Source of the DNA: Leucobacter rhizosphaerae
GTDB lineage: Bacteria > Actinomycetota > Actinomycetes > Actinomycetales > Microbacteriaceae
Length of the DNA stretch: 64,000 nucleotides
Direction of reading: 5' to 3'
Assembly (NCBI RefSeq): GCF_022919175.1
Contig: NZ_CP095043.1
Location: 2,604,001 to 2,668,000, forward strand
Position numbers and translations under genes: made by a program. The notes beneath the pieces are model-generated. The model saw only the letters and a list, made by a program, of their open reading frames with translations, was not told the DNA's origin and searched no databases. Below are positions 45,426 to 55,518 of the stretch, piece by piece. Position 1 is the stretch's first letter; every line of letters begins with the position of its first letter.

Positions 45426-45491
45426 TGCAGAGATCCGCGTTCCTGCTGAGAGTTGCGGTCCGACGGGTCAGCGGGAGCGCAGATCTCTGCA
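45426..45491. repeat. Intergenic inverted repeat with extra arm copy (element F)
   Basis: Arms TGCAGAGATC (45426-45435) and GATCTCTGCA (45482-45491), extendable to about 14 bp with one mismatch. A degenerate third copy (TGCTGAGAGTTGCG) lies after the left arm. Read on the minus strand, the loop contains CGGACCG, as in elements B and C. It is between convergent genes. Confidence 0.7.
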
Positions 45492-45501
45492 TGACTGCGC
45501 G

Positions 45502-46511
45502 TCAGCGTCCGGCGATGGCGGCGATCGCGCCCGGCACGGCCTCGGCCACGTCCGACGCGGTGATCGGCGTGCCGGCACTCGTGGGTTCCGGATCCCGGCT
45601 GCCCGTCTCCCTACCGCTCGGCTCCCGGCTGCCCGGATCCGCCGCCGCGAGCCGCGCGGCGGCATCGTGCAGGAGCGCCGCCGTCGCTCCCAGCTCGGCG
45701 AGCCGCTCGGGATCCTCACGCACCTGCTCGGCGTGTGCGGCGACGAGCGCGCCGAGGATCCCGGCGAGCACATCGCCCGTGCCCGCGGTGGCGAGCCAGG
45801 GTGTCGCCGGCCCGACCGCGAGGCATAGGCCGCCGGGCGTCGCGACGACGCTCATCGACCCCTTGAGGAGGATCGTGGCGCGCAGCCGCTCGGCGAGGCG
45901 CTGCGCCGCCCGGGTGAGGGCCTCAGCATCAGGTTGCTCCGCACGATCCGCGCGGTCCGGCCAGCCGTCGGGAGCGTCGCCGAGCCCGGCGCCCCGCCAG
46001 AGGCGCGTGAATTCCCCGCGGTGCGGGGTGAGGATCAGCGGCCGGCGTGGCCGCGCTCCCGCGTGCGGCTCGATCCCGGTGCCGCCGTCGGACGCCGAGT
46101 CGAGCACCAGATCGAGCGCGCCGGCATCGACGACCACGGGGGTGCCGCTCCCCAGCAGGGCGACGAGGTCGTCGCGCTCGCGGGAGGACCGCTCCGCGGG
46201 GTCCGTGCCCGAGCCGATGACCCAGGCATCGCAGTGCGCGTCGCCCGTGTCGAAGACGGTTTCGGGGTGACGCGCGAGCACGGCGGCGGCGGGGCTCGGC
46301 AGTCCGAAGGGCGACGCGACGTCGTCGCGCGGGGGAACGTAGCGCAACAGCCCGACGCCGGTGCGCCACGCGGCGGAGGATCCGAGCACGGCCGCCCCGG
46401 GATAGCGCGCCGATCCCGTGCGCAGGCCGAGCACTCCGCGACGGTACTTGTCGTCGGCGGGCCCGGGCGCGGGCAGCCAGGAGGCCGCCCGCGCGTCGGA
46501 CCAGTGCTCGG

Positions 46512-46515
<4 letters not shown>
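45502..46515 (-). CDS. nnrD: ADP-dependent NAD(P)H-hydrate dehydratase
   Basis: A 337-residue ribokinase-like repair enzyme that dehydrates damaged NAD(P)HX. Signatures are AVLGSSAAWRTGVGLLRY (about residue 42), LTPHRGEFTRL (about 165) and the nucleotide site WLATAGTGDVLAGILGALVA (about 240). The usual fused epimerase (NnrE) half is absent: the frame upstream of 46515 is antisense-frame shadow of the mutase. The start overlaps the mutase stop as ATGA, so they form an operon. Confidence 0.9.
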
Positions 46516-48398
<1,883 letters not shown>

Positions 48399-48413
48399 CG
48401 GCGCGACTCCCTC

Positions 48414-48438
48414 CCGTTCCGACCGCCTGCCGGAACGG
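48414..48438 (-). other. Hairpin abutting the mutase ribosome-binding site
   Basis: On the minus strand CCGTTCCG and CGGAACGG pair across 9 nt. The second arm runs directly into the GGGAGGGAG ribosome site of the mutase gene, so folding could limit ribosome access. A TAGCTT -10-like box lies just upstream. Confidence 0.45.
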
Positions 48439-48487
48439 TTTCAAGCTACCATTCTGAGCCGGGCAACGGCGCTCAGGCTGCCCGCAG

Positions 48488-48493
48488 TAGAAT
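48488..48493 (+). promoter_or_regulatory. -10 box for the small cysteine-rich protein gene
   Basis: TAGAAT lies 69 nt before ATG 48563. No convincing -35 hexamer is seen at standard spacing. Confidence 0.35.
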
Positions 48494-48562
48494 CTTCGGA
48501 GCATCCGTTCGATGCCGACGCCCCGGCCGGCCGCTGCGGTGGCCACCGAGAGAGGAAACACG

Positions 48563-48685
48563 ATGTGCGCTCCCGCCCCCTGCGATACCTGCGGCAAGGT
48601 CACCTGGGTCGGCTGCGGCCAGCACATCGAGGAGGCGCTGGCGGGGGTTCCCGACGAGCGCCGGTGCACCTGCGTCCGCGACTAG
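48563..48685 (+). CDS. 40-residue cysteine-rich small protein
   Basis: A 41-codon frame with a GAGAGGAAA ribosome site. The peptide has six cysteines: two near the start (MCAPAPCDTCGK), one in WVGCGQH and a CxC near the end (RRCTCVRD), plus one histidine. That set of potential ligands suggests a tiny metal-binding or redox-active module. Similar short CDTCGKxTWxGCGQH proteins are, from memory, widespread in actinobacteria, so it is probably a genuine conserved gene of unknown function. Confidence 0.75.
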   Translation: MCAPAPCDTCGKVTWVGCGQHIEEALAGVPDERRCTCVRD

Positions 48686-48736
48686 CGGCGCTGCGGGGCT
48701 GAGCCCCCGCGCCTGCATCCGCGCCTGCGCTCGCGC

Positions 48737-49729
48737 CTAGCGGAACACGCGGCTGATGCCGCTCCCCAGCTGGGAGAGCTGGAGCCACAGCACCACCCGG
48801 ACGACCGGGCGCATCAGCAGTCCGAGGAGCGGTCTCCGCGCCCGATCCGGGTGGCGCTCCCACGCGAGGGCGATCCGGAGCTGTGTGCCGCCCGCTGCGG
48901 GTTCGAGCTGGATCCGGAGCCGGCGCGCGTTCGCCCGTGGGGCATCGGGATAGGAGAAGCGCCACTCGATGAGGTGCGGGTCCGAGGCGACGGCCAGTTC
49001 GACGACCTGGTCGATGAAGGCGGGCTTGACCCGGATCGGCTTGCCGTCGGGTCGCTCGGTGCGCGCGTGCGCCGCCCAGGTGTCGCCGACGCGGATCGCT
49101 GCCGGTGCGTTCGAGACGCTCCCGATGCTCGGCTCCCACCCCGGCATGCGGGCCGGATCGGCGAGGACGGCCCACACCGCGTCGGGTGCAGCCGGGATGA
49201 AGGCCTCCGAGGACCCGGAGAGTTCACCCGGTCGAATCGGGCGCTGCGGTCGGTGCGGCGACGTGCGTTCCACCTCGTCCAGCCGGGCCGTCACGGCCGC
49301 GGGTGAGGTGCCCAGGCGCACCAGTGTCGCCTCGATCATGCCGCTGGGCTCCGCGACGAGCTCGCGGAGCACGGCTGTCGCATCCCCCCGTCGGTCGCCA
49401 CCGCTCGCGCGGCCGATGAGCGCGAGGGCGCGGTCGCTCCACGTGTAACCGTCGGTCTCGTGGAACACGATGCCGCCCGGCTCGGGAGCGGGTGCGTGGA
49501 CGCCCACTGCGGCGAGGTGCTCGGCGTGCTGCGCCGCCACCGCGTCGCGCGCACCCGCGAGGTCGATGCCGAAGCTTCGGAGCACCTGCCCCGCGGTCTG
49601 CTCGCTCAGCACGAGGGCGAGCAGCAGGTGGTCGATGTCGGCGGTGCGCTGACCGAGGCGGGAGGCCTCCTCCATGGCCGCGAGCGACAGGGTGTGCGAG
49701 GTGTTGGCGGCATCGGCGAACTTGCTCAC
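48737..49729 (-). CDS. Clp N-terminal repeat protein fused to SRPBCC domain
   Basis: A 330-residue protein. Residues 1-150 resemble the Clp_N (ClpA/C substrate-adaptor binding) double helical repeat without any ATPase module (SHTLSLAAMEEASRLGQRTADIDHLLLALV, shortened here). Residues 170-315 are an SRPBCC/polyketide-cyclase-like lipid-binding barrel with FIPAAPDAVWAVLADPARMPGW. It has no signal peptide; a hydrophobic patch lies near the C-terminus. The start overlaps an upstream HTH gene. The function is unknown. Confidence 0.8.
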   Translation of the reverse strand: MSKFADAANTSHTLSLAAMEEASRLGQRTADIDHLLLALVLSEQTAGQVLRSFGIDLAGARDAVAAQHAEHLAAVGVHAPAPEPGGIVFHETDGYTWSDRALALIGRASGGDRRGDATAVLRELVAEPSGMIEATLVRLGTSPAAVTARLDEVERTSPHRPQRPIRPGELSGSSEAFIPAAPDAVWAVLADPARMPGWEPSIGSVSNAPAAIRVGDTWAAHARTERPDGKPIRVKPAFIDQVVELAVASDPHLIEWRFSYPDAPRANARRLRIQLEPAAGGTQLRIALAWERHPDRARRPLLGLLMRPVVRVVLWLQLSQLGSGISRVFR

Positions 49730-49971
49730 GAGGTCCTTTTCGGCACGGCGATCGTCGGATCGATCCGCTTCGCGAACTTCTTGTGCACCGCCTGCCGGGA
49801 GACGCCGAGCGCGTCGGCCACCTGCTGCCAGTTCAAGCCCGCCCGGAGCGCGGCCTCCACCTGGGTGAGCTCGAGCCGGTCGGTGAGTGCGCGCAGCGAG
49901 GCGACGGCGCGGAGGCCCGCGCGCGGATCGCTGGTGTCCGCGGCAACCGCCGCGAGCTGAGTGGATTCCAT
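49726..49971 (-). CDS. Small HTH DNA-binding protein
   Basis: An 81-residue protein. A helix-turn-helix lies at about residues 43-66 (AGLNWQQVADALGVSRQAVHKKF), followed by a basic tail. ATG 49971 is favoured over upstream codons because the predicted promoter and operator lie just before it. The 4-bp overlap with the Clp_N-SRPBCC gene suggests it regulates that gene and itself through the TTGACAC palindrome. Confidence 0.85.
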   Translation of the reverse strand: MESTQLAAVAADTSDPRAGLRAVASLRALTDRLELTQVEAALRAGLNWQQVADALGVSRQAVHKKFAKRIDPTIAVPKRTS

Positions 49972-49986
49972 GTTCAGCAACCTACA

Positions 49987-50008
49987 TTGACACGTCACAA
50001 TGTGTCAA
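49987..50008 (-). promoter_or_regulatory. Palindromic operator overlapping the -35 of the HTH-Clp_N operon
   Basis: TTGACAC-N8-GTGTCAA is a perfect 7-bp dyad. On the minus strand its first half supplies a consensus -35 (TTGACA, 50008-50003) and TAGGTT lies 18 bp downstream as -10. A bound repressor would block RNA polymerase. The adjacent HTH protein is the obvious candidate. Confidence 0.7.
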
Positions 50009-50035
50009 CCGGAGTTGCTTGCGGCGTCTTCGCTA

Positions 50036-50644
50036 TTAGAGCTGGGGGATGATCGCAGTGTTCAGGAGACCGTCGAACGCGATATCCGGCCGGTCCTGCA
50101 CGAGCTTGAGGATCTGTGGATCCAGAATGGCGTGGCTCGAGATAGCGTCGGCGCAGGCAACCAGCTGCGCGGCCTTCGCCACGGTGTCAATGTCTTCCGA
50201 CAGCTCTCCCTGCTCGACGGCTCGGCTCAGAATCCGTTCGACAATTCGTCGCCAGTTCTCGAGATACTCGGCGATCTCATCACGAGAGGCTTCGTCCTGT
50301 GCGCCCTCGGCGTAGAAGAAGAGGAAGATTCGGGTGAGTGCGACTCTGCGCTCGTCCAGGGGGAGGACGCTGATCAGTGCGCGGCGCAGTTGCTCGAGCG
50401 CTGTGCCGCCCTCCTGGCGGGTCATTTTGAACTGTGTCGCCTGCAGGTAAGCGGCACGACGGAGCGCTGCGATGAGCATCGCGTGTCGGTTGGCGAAGTA
50501 GTGCCCGATGACGCCCGTCGACCACCCGGACTCGCGCGCGACAGCGCGAAGGGTCACAGCCCCGATGCCTTCGCGCGCAATCAATTGCAGGACGGCATCC
50601 GATACCTCCTCGCGGCGGAGGTCGTGGTCCACGATCTTGGGCAT
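50036..50644 (-). CDS. TetR family regulator
   Basis: A 202-residue repressor-type protein. The N-terminal HTH (about residues 10-55) has AVTLRAVARESGWSTGVIGHYF, and the C-terminal ligand domain resembles the BetI/TetR_C_6 kind. It is divergent from the long catabolic operon and is probably its regulator, responding to an acyl-CoA or the free acid. A GGAG site precedes ATG 50644. Confidence 0.9.
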   Translation of the reverse strand: MPKIVDHDLRREEVSDAVLQLIAREGIGAVTLRAVARESGWSTGVIGHYFANRHAMLIAALRRAAYLQATQFKMTRQEGGTALEQLRRALISVLPLDERRVALTRIFLFFYAEGAQDEASRDEIAEYLENWRRIVERILSRAVEQGELSEDIDTVAKAAQLVACADAISSHAILDPQILKLVQDRPDIAFDGLLNTAIIPQL

Positions 50645-50663
50645 TGCATCACTCCGTAATGTT

Positions 50664-50672
50664 TCACATGTG
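50664..50672. promoter_or_regulatory. TCACATGTG palindrome in the tetR leader
   Basis: The site lies just downstream of the predicted tetR start of transcription. The same core as a full palindrome (TCACATGTGA) recurs at 52463-52472 before the binding-protein gene. It is a candidate TetR operator. Confidence 0.5.
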
Positions 50673-50688
50673 TTACAAAACTTCCTTC

Positions 50689-50716
50689 ATCATACGGGTT
50701 TGCCAATGGGATGCAA
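50689..50716 (-). promoter_or_regulatory. Predicted tetR promoter
   Basis: On the minus strand TTGCAT (50716-50711) and TATGAT (50694-50689) are 16 bp apart. Confidence 0.5.
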
Positions 50717-50744
50717 TGCGGTTTCGGCAATGTTGAATCACATC

Positions 50745-50773
50745 TTGACGGACTTCGCGTACACCGCTACATT
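50745..50773 (+). promoter_or_regulatory. Sigma70-type promoter of the catabolic operon
   Basis: TTGACG (50745-50750), a 17-bp spacer and TACATT (50768-50773). The first gene starts at 50812, giving a leader of roughly 30 nt. Confidence 0.7.
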
Positions 50774-50774
50774 T

Positions 50775-50794
50775 TATTTCATCCGAACGAAATA
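50775..50794. promoter_or_regulatory. Dyad just downstream of the operon -10 box
   Basis: TATTTC-N8-GAAATA, with near-symmetry in the spacer, lies across the expected transcription start. A repressor bound here would block initiation. Its sequence differs from the CACATGTG site, so two regulators may act. Confidence 0.5.
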
Positions 50795-50811
50795 GATTAG
50801 TTAGGTGTGAT

Positions 50812-51231
50812 GTGAGCAACGGGGCTGAGGTCAAGGAATATGCCGTCGGGCTGCGGTGGCGCGATCTCGACAATCAAGGGCACGTCTATCACGGCACTTT
50901 CCTGACGCTCCTGGACGAGGCCCGTACGGCATTTCTTGCGGACCTCGGATTTGAGAACCCGAGTGCGTACGTCCTTGCTCGTCTCGAAATCGACTATCTG
51001 AGAGAGCTGACGATTGACCCCCCAGCAATCGCCGCGCGTTTCATCGTGTGCGCGGTGGGGAACTCGAGTATTGAACTGGTTGAAGAGATCGCGTCAAGGA
51101 ATGAGATCTGCGCGAAGAGCCGATCAGTTGTGGTGCTCTGGGATGCCACCGGCCGCAAGTCTCGTGCGCTCACGGAGCAGGAGCGAGCCCGAGTTGAATC
51201 ACTTCGAATCGAGAATGAGGGCCGGTCATGA
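50812..51231 (+). CDS. Acyl-CoA thioesterase (4HBT hot-dog family)
   Basis: A 139-residue single hot-dog domain enzyme likely to hydrolyse an acyl-CoA. The N-terminal active-site region is RWRDLDNQGHVYHGTFLTLL, with Asp near residue 19 and the central helix following. It is the first gene of the operon, starts at GTG 50812 and overlaps the thiolase as ATGA. It may rescue CoA when intermediates accumulate. Confidence 0.85.
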   Translation: MSNGAEVKEYAVGLRWRDLDNQGHVYHGTFLTLLDEARTAFLADLGFENPSAYVLARLEIDYLRELTIDPPAIAARFIVCAVGNSSIELVEEIASRNEICAKSRSVVVLWDATGRKSRALTEQERARVESLRIENEGRS

Positions 51232-52448
51232 TCCGAGACGCTGTCATCGTCGCAACCTCGCGGTCGCCGATCGGACGAGCCGTGAAAGGGTCACTCCGTG
51301 ACGTTCGTCCAGATGACCTTCTGGCACACACGGTTGGGAGCGTACTCGAACGAATCCCCGGTCTCGAGGCTCGCGAGATCGAGGACATCATTATTGGGTG
51401 CGGCTCACCAGCGGCCCAACAGGGTTTCAACATCGCGCGGGTCGTTGCGGTGCTCCGTGGGCTCGACAGCGTGCCCGGGACAACCGTGAACCGCTACTGC
51501 GCCTCCAGCGTCCAGAGCATCCGCATGGCGGCCCACGCCGTGGTAGCAGGCGAGGGCGACGTCTTTGTTGCCGGCGGAGTGGAGAGCATCTCCGCCTATC
51601 GTTTCGGAGACGCTGATGTCTTTCCGGACGCAGAGAATCCGGAGTTCTTGAGTGGAGCCGGCGGAGACGAGGGTGTCGGGAACCAGAACTCGAGATGGAC
51701 CGATCCTCGATCACGTGGGGCGCTCCCCGATGTGTACCTGTCGATGGGTCAGACGGCTGAGAATGTGGCAAGCCTCGCAGGTATCTCTCGTCGTGAAATG
51801 GACGAGTACGCACTCGAGTCGCAGCGACGAACGGCTGCGGCGGACCATCGAGGGTTCTGGTCCGCTGAGATAGATCCATTCACGCTTCCCGATGGCACAG
51901 AGATTGCCGCCGACGACAGCCCTAGGCCCAGTACGACCCTCGACGCACTGGAATCGCTGCAGCCTGTGTTCCGAGAGGGCGGCACCGTCACTGCAGGGAA
52001 TGCATGCCCGCTGAACGATGGGGCTTCCGCCGTTGTCGTCATGAGCGCTGAAAAGGCTCGTCGGTTGGGAGTGCGGCCCCTTGCGAGGATTGTCTCCACT
52101 GCAGTTTCCGCGCTGTCACCCGAGATCATGGGATTGGGGCCCGTCGAGGCGACAGCTCGAGCTCTCTCACGTGCGGGAATGTCGATCGGGGACATTGACC
52201 AGGTGGAGTTGAATGAGGCCTTCGCGGCGCAGGTCATTGCCTCGGCCCGTGCTATCGGTGTCGATGACGACAGGCTCAATGTCAACGGTGGTGCCATCGC
52301 GTTAGGCCATCCCTTCGGATCAACCGGAGCCCGGATCACGACGACTCTGCTGCACTCGCTCGAAGAGCGCGATGAGGAGCTCGGGCTCGTGACGATGTGC
52401 GTCGCCGGGGGGCAGGGGGCCGCCATGATTCTGCAGAGACTCAACTGA
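51228..52448 (+). CDS. Thiolase (acetyl-CoA acyltransferase)
   Basis: A 406-residue thiolase. The nucleophilic cysteine is in NRYCASSVQSI (about residue 91), with the GGAIALGHPFGSTGAR histidine motif near 355 and the second cysteine in CVAGGQG near 392. The last step of a beta-oxidation-like cycle is the expected role. Coupled to the thioesterase by a 4-bp overlap. Confidence 0.93.
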   Translation: MIRDAVIVATSRSPIGRAVKGSLRDVRPDDLLAHTVGSVLERIPGLEAREIEDIIIGCGSPAAQQGFNIARVVAVLRGLDSVPGTTVNRYCASSVQSIRMAAHAVVAGEGDVFVAGGVESISAYRFGDADVFPDAENPEFLSGAGGDEGVGNQNSRWTDPRSRGALPDVYLSMGQTAENVASLAGISRREMDEYALESQRRTAAADHRGFWSAEIDPFTLPDGTEIAADDSPRPSTTLDALESLQPVFREGGTVTAGNACPLNDGASAVVVMSAEKARRLGVRPLARIVSTAVSALSPEIMGLGPVEATARALSRAGMSIGDIDQVELNEAFAAQVIASARAIGVDDDRLNVNGGAIALGHPFGSTGARITTTLLHSLEERDEELGLVTMCVAGGQGAAMILQRLN

Positions 52449-52462
52449 AATCTGACCGAACA

Positions 52463-52472
52463 TCACATGTGA
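52463..52472. promoter_or_regulatory. TCACATGTGA palindrome upstream of the binding-protein gene
   Basis: A perfect 10-bp palindrome in the 41-bp gap between the thiolase and livK-like genes. It matches the tetR leader site at 50664-50672 and could mark an internal regulated promoter. Confidence 0.45.
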
Positions 52473-52489
52473 GACGAAAGGAACGAACA

Positions 52490-53710
52490 ATGAGACACGG
52501 AAAACGACTCTTCGGAGTTTTTGCGTTGGCGAGCAGTGCGGCTTTGCTCCTGTCCAGCTGTTCCGGAGGAGCTACGGAATCGGGGAGTGATGGGCGAGAG
52601 ACCATCAAGATCCTCGTCGCGGCACCCTTGACCGGCGGATCTGCGGAGTCAGGTCAAGACATGTTGCATGGTGCGGAGCTTGCCGCTGCCTACCTGAATG
52701 AACAGGGCGGAGTGCAGACGGGGGATCTCGCGGGGGCGACCTTCGAGATCGAGGGCGTGGACGACCAAGAAAGTACGGAAGCCGCGACCACTATTGCTGC
52801 GCGGGTCATCGACGATCCGAGCATCTTCGCGCTCACTGGCTTCATCACCAGCGCGCAGGCGCAGGCCGCCGGCACCGTGCTGGACAGTGCTGGGATGGGC
52901 ATGGTGGTCTCCTTCGCAGCCGCGGACTTCCTCACTGATCAGGCTGACAACCTCGCGCTCGTGCTCACTGCGGTCTCGAACACCGGTCTCGTTGGCGGCG
53001 CGTTTGTGACGGAAGAGCTGGGAGCCACCTCGGTGGGGTCCATTGCTGGCGACTACTCCTTCCTCGACTCGTATTACGCGGGGCTAGATGAGGGCCTCGA
53101 AGCCGGGGGTGCATCCAACGTCTCAAAGCAGACCTACACGGAGGGCACGACAGACTTCTCCACGCTCTTGACCAGTATTGAGAGCAGCAGTCCGGACGTA
53201 GTGATGTCTGGCGCCTTCCAGTCCGACGCCGGAAAGATCGCCAGCCAAATGCGGGGCATGGGGATGGATCAGCCCTTCGTCGACTTCCTCGGTGAGGGTT
53301 GGGGCGAGAGCTTCGGCGCGGCCGCCGGATCGGCGCTGAATACTGGAGACTTCTACCAGCTCGACCCCATGGATGCGTTCCCCGCTGATGGTTCGCTCGC
53401 CGCAGAGATCTCGGAGCAGTTCCGCACCGAGTACGGCAAGACCATGCCCGCCGCGGCCGCTCACACGTTCGATAGCGTGCTGACGATCGCCGCAGCTATC
53501 GAGGCAGGCGCCACGGAGCGTGAACAACTCATCGAGTACATTCCGCAGGTTGAGGGTGAAGGGCTTCTGGGGCCGATTGCTTTCAACTCGGACCTGCGTC
53601 CGGAAGAGCGCATCGTGACCATTTCGCGCGTCACTGGCCCCGAGCCGAGCGACCGCGAACTCGTCAAGTACTACTCCGCCTTCGGTGACGGAACAGTAGC
53701 AGGGAAGTAA
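52490..53710 (+). CDS. Liv-type ABC substrate-binding lipoprotein
   Basis: A 406-residue Peripla_BP_6 protein. A basic N-terminus and hydrophobic core end at a lipobox cysteine (LLSSC, about residue 23). The mature part begins with IKILVAAPLTGGSAESGQDM, the family's first strand. The ligand may be the carboxylic acid that the rest of the operon degrades rather than an amino acid. ATG 52490 follows AAAGGAACG. Confidence 0.9.
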   Translation: MRHGKRLFGVFALASSAALLLSSCSGGATESGSDGRETIKILVAAPLTGGSAESGQDMLHGAELAAAYLNEQGGVQTGDLAGATFEIEGVDDQESTEAATTIAARVIDDPSIFALTGFITSAQAQAAGTVLDSAGMGMVVSFAAADFLTDQADNLALVLTAVSNTGLVGGAFVTEELGATSVGSIAGDYSFLDSYYAGLDEGLEAGGASNVSKQTYTEGTTDFSTLLTSIESSSPDVVMSGAFQSDAGKIASQMRGMGMDQPFVDFLGEGWGESFGAAAGSALNTGDFYQLDPMDAFPADGSLAAEISEQFRTEYGKTMPAAAAHTFDSVLTIAAAIEAGATEREQLIEYIPQVEGEGLLGPIAFNSDLRPEERIVTISRVTGPEPSDRELVKYYSAFGDGTVAGK

Positions 53711-53715
53711 ACGCA

Positions 53716-54744
53716 ATGGCCGCCCGAAAGCTCTCGGAAACACAGCAGATTCGTCAGATTCGCGCCACGGATCTGAGTGTTCGTCGAGTCGTCTCACGCG
53801 TATTGCGATTGGGCGTGCCGATCGCCATCGCCGCGGCGTTCGTGGTCCCCCTGATCACCTCCTCTGCGTTGCAGTTGCAGGTGTTCTCCATCGGGTTCCT
53901 GAACGCCGCGGTCGTTGCGCCCCTGGTCCTCTCTCTGGGTTACCTTGGACTCCTGAACCTGTCGCAAGCGACGTTCTACGGACTTGGTGCATACACCGTT
54001 GCAATACTTGTCACAGATCATGGATGGGGTTTCGGAGCGGCACTGCTCGCAGGCGTCGTCGTCGCGGGTATTGCGGGGGCCATTCTCGCCACAGCGAGTG
54101 CGCGTGTCGAAGGAGACTACTTTGTTCTCGTCTCCCTCGGCGTGACGATCGCAGTCGCGCAAGCGCTCGCCAACCTTCCGGACCTCACTCGCGGACGCGA
54201 GGGGTTCTTCGGGCTGCCAGAAATGTCGCTGCTCGGACTCGACTTCTCAAACAAGGTCCATGTCTATTACCTCTGTCTGGCGCTCTTGGCATTCGTCTAC
54301 TTCATCGTTCATCGGATGAGCCGGAGCTTCACCGGAAGATCCATGCTCGTGCTGCGATACGACGAACTCGCGGCACGGAGTCTCGGAATATCGCCGCTCC
54401 GAACTCGGGTATTTGGCATGGTGATCAGTTCGGCGTTCGCGGGCCTTGCGGGAGGTTTTCTCGTTGGAAGCATCAAGTTCATCACCCCGGCCGACTTCGC
54501 TTTCGATCCATCGTTCATGATGAGTCTCTACGTGATCATCGGCGGCATGGCGAGCCTCCCTGGAGCCGTCCTCGTCGCCTTCGGATTCACCTGGCTGAAC
54601 GAGCAAGCTCGAGGACTGAGCGACTACAGCGTCGGCATCGTGGGGATCGCAGTGCTCATCGCGGTCTTCATCCGTGGCGGCGTCGTGCGCGACGCCTACC
54701 AGCGGCTGGTGCTGAAGCGACGACGGAGGAACGAAGATGCTTGA
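53716..54744 (+). CDS. Liv-type ABC permease (LivM-like)
   Basis: A 342-residue permease with a longer polar N-terminus and about ten helices. The LivM-like block LGYLGLLNLSQATFYGLGAYT is near residue 75. It starts 5 bp after the binding protein and overlaps the next ATPase by 8 bp. Confidence 0.9.
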   Translation: MAARKLSETQQIRQIRATDLSVRRVVSRVLRLGVPIAIAAAFVVPLITSSALQLQVFSIGFLNAAVVAPLVLSLGYLGLLNLSQATFYGLGAYTVAILVTDHGWGFGAALLAGVVVAGIAGAILATASARVEGDYFVLVSLGVTIAVAQALANLPDLTRGREGFFGLPEMSLLGLDFSNKVHVYYLCLALLAFVYFIVHRMSRSFTGRSMLVLRYDELAARSLGISPLRTRVFGMVISSAFAGLAGGFLVGSIKFITPADFAFDPSFMMSLYVIIGGMASLPGAVLVAFGFTWLNEQARGLSDYSVGIVGIAVLIAVFIRGGVVRDAYQRLVLKRRRRNEDA

Positions 54745-55516
54745 AGTATCAGCGATTACGATGAAGTTCGGGGGTGTCACTGCTCTCGACGACGTGAACT
54801 TCAGAGTCGAAGACGGCGAAGTTCTGGGCGTCATTGGTCCGAATGGATCTGGAAAGTCGACCCTGATCAACGTGATCAGCGGGTTCTATCGCCCCACTTC
54901 AGGAGCTGTGACACTCGACGGCGCTTCGCTGTCGCATCTTCCACCAGAACGAGTGCGTCGTGAAGGCCTCGTGCGGACCTTCCAGAACCTCCGCCTGGTT
55001 GACGAGATGACCGTCTTGGAAAACTGTCTCGCCGGGGTCTACCCGATGCTGACGACCGGGTACGGCTTTGTGGGTGCATCACTTGCGTCGCTCTTGGGCC
55101 TCCCCGTTGCACGGAGGAGAGCTTGGGAGGCCGATCTCCTCGCCCGAGAAGCCTTGCACCGAGTCGACCTTGAGCATCGGCTCAACGACCGGGTGAGCGA
55201 ATTATCGTATGCCGAACAGAAACGACTGGAGATCGCGCGGTCCATCGCGCTCAAACCGCGTTATCTCATCTTGGACGAGCCAACGGCCGGCATGGGAGTT
55301 GATGAGGCGGATCACCTGGTCAGAATGATCGTGCAGCTGGCACGTGATCCGCAACAACCGATGGCTCTCTTCCTTGTCGAACACCGGCTGGAGCTCGTGC
55401 TCGACGTCTCAGATCGGGCAATCGTCATGGATGGCGGTCGTGTTCTCGCAGATGGTCCAGCGGAAGAGATTGCCGTGAGCCAGGTCGTTCGCGACATTTA
55501 CGTGGGAGGTGAATAG
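54737..55516 (+). CDS. Liv-type ABC ATPase (LivG-like)
   Basis: A 259-residue ATPase. Walker A GPNGSGKST is near residue 34 and Walker B YLILDEPTAGM near 175. The signature reads LSYAEQ rather than LSGGQ; a related LSYGEQ form is normal in LivG, so activity is expected. The upstream gene overlaps it by 8 bp. Confidence 0.92.
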   Translation: MLEVSAITMKFGGVTALDDVNFRVEDGEVLGVIGPNGSGKSTLINVISGFYRPTSGAVTLDGASLSHLPPERVRREGLVRTFQNLRLVDEMTVLENCLAGVYPMLTTGYGFVGASLASLLGLPVARRRAWEADLLAREALHRVDLEHRLNDRVSELSYAEQKRLEIARSIALKPRYLILDEPTAGMGVDEADHLVRMIVQLARDPQQPMALFLVEHRLELVLDVSDRAIVMDGGRVLADGPAEEIAVSQVVRDIYVGGE

Positions 55517-55518
55517 CC

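Noticed and set aside
50000..50811. Attachment site or tRNA fragment at the island's left edge
   Set aside because: No tRNA-like fold, integrase or flanking direct repeat could be seen; the right edge is outside the window.
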